A stretch of 25,823 nt of DNA from assembly GCA_964610345.1 (NCBI GenBank), contig CAZSVQ010000010.1:1-25823 (forward strand), in the 5' to 3' direction. The notes beneath the pieces were generated by a model, which was given only the letters and a program-made list of their open reading frames with translations, was not told where the DNA came from and did no database searches. Numbering within the stretch: position 1 is the stretch's first letter; each line of letters starts with the position of its first letter. The stretch comes from HK-STAS-PATE-36 sp964610345. Its GTDB lineage: Bacteria > Patescibacteriota > Saccharimonadia > Saccharimonadales > JAGQNJ01. Below are positions 21,746 through 25,823 of the stretch, in pieces. The translations under genes were made by a program, and so were the position numbers.

Positions 21746-22750
21746 ATGGAAGAAGAACAAGAGATCTTTAAAAAGGGGAATCAGACATTATATTTTAGTT
21801 GCAGATTCTTCCCTAAGAAGGTTCGCGATGACATGTTTAGGTTGTATAGTTTTTTCGGTGTGACAGAGAATTATGTTAATAAAGATAAGCAACCAAAGAA
21901 GTTTTTTGCGATAGAAAAATCGTTTGAAAATGCCAAGGCTGACCATAGTTTTGATGCAATAGCCCATAAGTGGGACGATATAGACACGCGCGCAATTAAA
22001 AATATCGTGCATTTACAAAATAAATTTAAGTTTGACAGTAGCCTGACGGAAGCCTTTTTTAAATCTATGAAAATGGATTTAGATGGTCGAAACTATAAAA
22101 CTATAGATCAGACATTAGACTATGTTTATGGGTCTGCTGAAGTTATTAGTTTAATGGTTGCAAAAAGTTTGAAGTTGCCTGACGAATCTTATGAGTCGGT
22201 TAGAGCAGAAGGTCGCGCCTTACAGTGGATGAACTTTGTTCGTGATATTGGTTTGGACACCGAACAGGGCAAATGCTACTTCCCGACTGAAGAACTTAGC
22301 AAATATGGCCTAAAAGATTTGAGCGAGGAAACCGCTAAAGCCAACCCAGAAAAGTTTAAAAAATTTGTTCAAGTTCAGATTAACAGATACAGAAAATGGC
22401 AAACTGAGGCAAGCAAAGACTTAAATTTAGTGCCCGAACGTTACCAGGTACCCATTAGAACAGTTATTAATATGTATGACTGGACAGCTCGTAAAATTGA
22501 GTTAAACCCGTTAATTGTTTATGAGAAAAAGATCAAGCCGCGAAAACGCCAAGTTATTAGGCACGTAATTAAAAACACTGCCAAGGGTTCGGCGCGAGTT
22601 ACTGCTAGGACAACGCGCCAAGTAGGGCGAGGAGTTAAAAAAGTTAAGCCAGCCACCAAAGAGGCGATACCAAAAATTAAACAGGCACCAACTATTGCTA
22701 AAGATAAAGCTCTAGAAATCAAAGATAAATATATTGAAACAGAAGATTAA
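21746..22750 (+). CDS. Squalene/phytoene synthase-like protein with degenerate first aspartate motif
   Basis: 334 residues. The head-to-head prenyl synthase fold is recognised from SCRFFPKKVRDDMFRLYSFF (18-37), MKMDLDGRNYKTIDQTLDYV (108-127) and WMNFVRDIGLDTEQGKCYFP (161-180). The second aspartate motif is intact (D167, D171). The first, usually R-x-x-DDxxD, reads G-V-T-ENYVN (38-45), so the arginine and all three acids are changed. From about residue 255 a lysine/arginine-rich tail (KKIKPRKRQVIRHVIKN..., TARTTRQVGRGVKKVKP) extends beyond the family. It may make or bind a C30/C40 isoprenoid using GGPP, or may have lost catalysis. The stop overlaps the convergent ATPase gene by 4 bp. Confidence 0.8.
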   Translation: MEEEQEIFKKGNQTLYFSCRFFPKKVRDDMFRLYSFFGVTENYVNKDKQPKKFFAIEKSFENAKADHSFDAIAHKWDDIDTRAIKNIVHLQNKFKFDSSLTEAFFKSMKMDLDGRNYKTIDQTLDYVYGSAEVISLMVAKSLKLPDESYESVRAEGRALQWMNFVRDIGLDTEQGKCYFPTEELSKYGLKDLSEETAKANPEKFKKFVQVQINRYRKWQTEASKDLNLVPERYQVPIRTVINMYDWTARKIELNPLIVYEKKIKPRKRQVIRHVIKNTAKGSARVTARTTRQVGRGVKKVKPATKEAIPKIKQAPTIAKDKALEIKDKYIETED

Positions 22751-25503
22751 CTAGTTTTTGGTTTGCGCCAATAACCAAGCTGACGTATAAAGGTGAAGAT
22801 TATTACAATGCCCAGTACTGTAACCCAGTCAGAAATATTTAGTGGTGCGCTACCAAAAAATGGTTGCAAGAATGGAATGTAGACAATACTTAAAATACTA
22901 GCTAGTGATAAACAGTAGGCAACAAACAATTTTTTATTGTGTAATTGATAGCGTGTAAACAAACCTTTTTGGCTACGCATAAACAGTATATTTATTAGCT
23001 GACAAAGCATTATTGTAACGTAAGTTAAAGTTGAGGCATGGAATTGTAGCTCTGAACCGTTGGCGACTTCTGAGAGCCCGACGTTGTTGCGATAAAAGAA
23101 GAATAGGAAGTTTAGGAAGGACAGTGCCCCAATAAGCGTACCAATCCAAGCAATATGGGTTACCGAACGCTTGTTTAAGATGTGGTCTTTTGGATCCCTT
23201 GGTTGTTCTGTCATAACTTGACCCTCGGGTTTATCGCTACCAAGTGCAACCATTGGGAACAACTCGGCAATTAAATCTATGGCAATAATCAACATAACAG
23301 TTAAAGCGAGTGGGGCAGAAAATAGGGTTAAGGCTATTAAAGAGGCAAGGTTAACAATTAGCTCAGAAAAATTAGCAACAAATGCAACCAGGGCAATCTT
23401 TTTAATATTCTGGAAGATGGTTCGGCCTTGCTGAACAGCTTTTACAAGTGTACTAAAGCTATCGTCAAGTAGCACTATTTCTGCTGATTGTTTTGCAACG
23501 TCTGTCCCAGTTATTCCCATTGCAACACCAATGTCGGCGCTCTTTAGGGCTGGAGCATCGTTAATGCCATCACCGGTAACTGCAACCACTTTTCCACTTG
23601 AGCGCACTAGGTTAACTATGTGGAGCTTGTCCTCGGGCGAAACTCGGCTAAATATGACACTGCCACGAGTTGCCAAGCCCAGTATTTGGCTATCGTCAAG
23701 AGTGTGTAATTCGTCGCCAGAAACCACCACAATATCATGGCTTACCCCAAGGCCAGCTTTTTTGGCAATTGCTTTAGCTGTGCTTGCGTAGTCACCTGTA
23801 ATAATAGATACCTTAATATTGGCTTGGTGAGTTGCGGACATTGCTTCGACAACGTCTTCGCGCAACGGGTCAATCATAGAAATCATTCCAAGAAGTATCA
23901 AACCAGATTCGGTTTCGTCTTGGTCGAATTTAGTTTTTTTGGTCGAGCCGGGTAATGTTTTAAATGCAAAACACAAATTGCGCATTGCACTTTGGGCTAA
24001 TTTTTCGTTTTGCTTTAGAAGGGAAGATTTATCATTTTCTGTAAGTTTTCTTACTTTGCCGTTGTCTAGGATATGGGTACATTTATCTAAAATACCTTCG
24101 GGGGCACCTTTTACAAATGCATGTAGATCTTTGCTATCACTATATGGTCTGATTGAGCTCATTCGCTTGCGGGCCGAATCGAATGAGAACTGGCGAACCT
24201 CTGGGTATAACTTTTCAAGCTCAATTGAGTCTAATCCAGCTTTTTGGGCAAGGGTTATCAGTGCACCTTCGGTTGGGTCGCCTAAACAATACCATTCTGC
24301 GTGGTCGGTGTCTGGTTGATTTATCCGGGCGTTGCTTGCTAATTGGCCGGTTGCAAAAAATAGGTCTAGTTTGCGCAGTTCTTCGGTTGATAGTGCTTTG
24401 CCGTTTTTTGTGATTGAACCCGTGGGTTGATAGCCGGCACCCGTGACGTGATAAACTTGACCGTTAATCCATAATTGTTCAACCGTCATTTGGTTTTTGG
24501 TTAATGTGCCAGTTTTATCAGTACAAATTATGCTAGTTGCACCTAATGTCTCGACAGCCGATAGTTTTTTTACAAGCGCTTTGGAAGCCACCATTTTATC
24601 GGCAGCATGAGCTAGCACAGTACTTATGGCAGCCGGCAAGCCTTGTGGAACCAAAGATGCGGCAACGGCAACAGCATAAAGAAGTGTATCTCTGAATGAT
24701 AGATCGCTACCATTTGCTACCAAAACCAGCAAAACAAAAATAATCAAAGTGGCTTGTGTTGCTTTGGTAGCCAGGTTGTTCATTTCTTTTTGCAATGGGC
24801 TATCATCGCTTTTGGTCTGAGAACTAACCCCAGCTATTCGCCCAAGCTCGGTAGCCATGCCGGTTGCAACTACAATTCCGTAACCTTTACCAGTTGCGAC
24901 AGTAGTGCCCATAAATAGCATGTTGTGTCTGTCACCGAGTGGTACTTCTGCATCTATGGCATCGGCATTTTTTCTAGTTGGGTTTGATTCACCGGTAAGG
25001 GCAAAGTCGTTTGAGGAAAGCTGAGAGGCTTCGATTATCCGAATGTCAGCCGGCACAGAATCACCTTCTTCTAAATAGATAACATCACCCACTACTAAAT
25101 CGTATGATGAACCTTCTTGCAATTTACCATCGCGCATAAATCGCGTAGACGGGACAACCAATTTTTCGAGACTTTGCATAATTTGCTCAGCTTTATACTC
25201 TTGCCGGAAACCCATGACTGTATTTAAGAAAACTACAATTATCAGTGCGATTGCAGTTTGGTGTTCACCTAGCAAGTAAGAAACAACTGCGCTAACAAGT
25301 AGCATGATTACTAACAGGTCTTTGAATTGGCGCAGGTATTTTATAATTACAGGTTCTTTGTTCAATTCTTCTAACTTGTTGGAGCCGTTTTTTGCCAGCC
25401 TATCTCTTGCTTCGCTGTCAGTTAAACCCTCGCGCGTAGTGGTTAATAATCTAAAAACTTGCTTAATATCTAACTTGTAATAAGGTTTTTTATCTTGCTC
25501 CAT
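22747..25503 (-). CDS. P-type cation-transporting ATPase (PacL/PMR1-like, P2 type)
   Basis: 918 residues from the ATG at 25503 (MEQDKK); a longer reading would overlap polA. It has an N-terminal cation-ATPase domain, two helices, the actuator domain with TGES (170-173), the M4 block VPQGLPAAIS (285-294), the phosphorylation site CTDKTGTLTKNQ (phosphoacceptor D329), the nucleotide-binding domain with FDSARKRMSS and KGAPE, the hinge GDGINDAPALKSADIG, and a C-terminal six-helix bundle (NFSELIVNL, IDLIAELFPMVALG). Overall it is closest to Ca2+/Mn2+ or monovalent-cation P2 pumps. M4 has Gln where Ca2+ pumps have Glu (PEGLP), so the ion is uncertain. Confidence 0.92.
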   Translation of the reverse strand: MEQDKKPYYKLDIKQVFRLLTTTREGLTDSEARDRLAKNGSNKLEELNKEPVIIKYLRQFKDLLVIMLLVSAVVSYLLGEHQTAIALIIVVFLNTVMGFRQEYKAEQIMQSLEKLVVPSTRFMRDGKLQEGSSYDLVVGDVIYLEEGDSVPADIRIIEASQLSSNDFALTGESNPTRKNADAIDAEVPLGDRHNMLFMGTTVATGKGYGIVVATGMATELGRIAGVSSQTKSDDSPLQKEMNNLATKATQATLIIFVLLVLVANGSDLSFRDTLLYAVAVAASLVPQGLPAAISTVLAHAADKMVASKALVKKLSAVETLGATSIICTDKTGTLTKNQMTVEQLWINGQVYHVTGAGYQPTGSITKNGKALSTEELRKLDLFFATGQLASNARINQPDTDHAEWYCLGDPTEGALITLAQKAGLDSIELEKLYPEVRQFSFDSARKRMSSIRPYSDSKDLHAFVKGAPEGILDKCTHILDNGKVRKLTENDKSSLLKQNEKLAQSAMRNLCFAFKTLPGSTKKTKFDQDETESGLILLGMISMIDPLREDVVEAMSATHQANIKVSIITGDYASTAKAIAKKAGLGVSHDIVVVSGDELHTLDDSQILGLATRGSVIFSRVSPEDKLHIVNLVRSSGKVVAVTGDGINDAPALKSADIGVAMGITGTDVAKQSAEIVLLDDSFSTLVKAVQQGRTIFQNIKKIALVAFVANFSELIVNLASLIALTLFSAPLALTVMLIIAIDLIAELFPMVALGSDKPEGQVMTEQPRDPKDHILNKRSVTHIAWIGTLIGALSFLNFLFFFYRNNVGLSEVANGSELQFHASTLTYVTIMLCQLINILFMRSQKGLFTRYQLHNKKLFVAYCLSLASILSIVYIPFLQPFFGSAPLNISDWVTVLGIVIIFTFIRQLGYWRKPKTS

Positions 25504-25516
25504 AGTTCTTAGCCTA

Positions 25517-25522
25517 AGTATA
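25517..25522 (-). promoter_or_regulatory. -10 box for the P-type ATPase gene
   Basis: TATACT on the minus strand, 13 nt before the ATG, giving a leader of only about 6 nt. It shares a 46-bp gap with the polA promoter. Confidence 0.4.
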
Positions 25523-25536
25523 AAACATTTTTGGCG

Positions 25537-25542
25537 TATACT
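25537..25542 (+). promoter_or_regulatory. -10 box for polA
   Basis: TATACT 7 nt before the polA ATG, no Shine-Dalgarno; leaderless arrangement. Confidence 0.5.
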
Positions 25543-25549
25543 GTTAATT

Positions 25550-25823
25550 ATGGCAGAGGCAAAATCAAAGAAATTGGCAATTATAGACGGCAAGAGCGTG
25601 TTTTACCGGGGCTATTTTGCAATGCCTAATTTAAGTACCAAAGATGGCAAACCAACTGGTGGGGTATTTGGTTTTGCATCCATGGCTCTTGAGGTTGTCC
25701 GTAAATTACAACCAGATTATGTTTGCGTGGCTTGGGATAAACCCAAAACCAATATTCGTAAACGCCTTGAAATGTACCCAGAATACAAAGCTGGGCGTAA
25801 GCCACCGCCGCCAGATTTTTATG
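25550..25823 (+). CDS. polA: DNA polymerase I, N-terminal 5'-3' exonuclease part (runs off the window end)
   Basis: 91 residues are visible. KLAIIDGKSVFYRGYFAM near the N-terminus is the FEN-type nuclease start (IDG-x-x-x-x-YRxY), followed by GKPTGGVFGFASM, PDYVCVAWDKPKTNIRKRL and YPEYKAGRKPPPPDFY, matching the D-x-x-xx-FR...YKA-x-R block of PolA 5' nucleases. In Pol I this domain removes RNA primers. The polymerase and proofreading parts are outside the window. The phrase VAWDKPKTNIRKRL resembles what I recall from Saccharibacteria. Confidence 0.9.
   Translation, partial: MAEAKSKKLAIIDGKSVFYRGYFAMPNLSTKDGKPTGGVFGFASMALEVVRKLQPDYVCVAWDKPKTNIRKRLEMYPEYKAGRKPPPPDFY

Noticed and set aside
1..25823. 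Recoded UGA (SR1/Gracilibacteria genetic code)
   Set aside because: orn, rpoD, the microprotein, the kinase gene and the prenyl synthase gene all end at TGA at the expected length, and no clear gene has in-frame TGA.
1..25823. tRNA genes, CRISPR arrays, insertion sequences
   Set aside because: No T-loop/acceptor pattern, no regularly spaced repeats and no transposase-like frame was seen by eye; a tRNAscan or CRISPR finder run would be decisive.

Overview
The window reads as chromosomal DNA of a Patescibacteria (CPR) member, most likely a Saccharibacteria (TM7) relative. The grounds are A+T-rich, densely packed genes, a reduced set of core genes (argS, orn, dnaG-rpoD, polA) among many small unknown membrane or secreted proteins, a TrmB-like regulator, and a polA N-terminus whose wording I associate with Saccharibacteria. 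TGA is used as a normal stop (orn, rpoD, the GGPP synthase gene and others), so the recoded SR1/Gracilibacteria code is ruled out. The lineage call rests on recognition, not on a search.

Layout. 1-4322 (minus strand): a membrane-lipid and envelope block. It holds a partial phosphatidylserine decarboxylase, a MacB/LolD-type ABC pair, a CDP-archaeol-synthase-like cytidylyltransferase, a PHP phosphoesterase and a CDP-alcohol phosphatidyltransferase. Together the lipid genes could form a CDP-lipid -> phosphatidylserine -> phosphatidylethanolamine route, with archaeal-flavoured family members. 4355-10203 (plus): DUF1361, argS, a four-gene unit (DUF1761, mscL-like, msrB, CapA-like), then orn and yjbR-like. 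10193-12492 (minus): a secreted TolB/WD40-like protein and two unknown genes. 12561-13425 (plus): a strong promoter and two unknown genes. 13555-17228 (plus): dnaG, rpoD, a 35-aa membrane microprotein and a P-loop kinase, overlapping or coupled.

17229-17696 is the odd part. A G+C-rich islet (about 63 % over 17401-17520, hand count) lies in A+T-rich DNA. On the minus strand it has a good promoter, a structured leader able to pair with both the Shine-Dalgarno and the start codon of a 42-aa zinc-ribbon ORF, a strong hairpin just after that ORF, and a bidirectional terminator shared with the kinase gene. A 12-bp perfect inverted repeat brackets it. I consider this the best candidate for an undescribed element.

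17697-19939: a TrmB-like regulator diverges from a strong promoter with operator-like palindromes and two unknown genes. 20005-22750: a GGPP-synthase-type prenyltransferase, a small unknown gene, and a squalene/phytoene-synthase-like protein whose first aspartate motif is degenerate. 22747-25503 (minus): a P-type cation ATPase. 25550-end: start of polA.

A window-wide theme is initiation. At least ten genes have a TATAAT-like -10 box only 6-9 nt before the start codon and no Shine-Dalgarno, which predicts leaderless mRNAs. Genes inside operons or behind longer leaders do have Shine-Dalgarno sequences.
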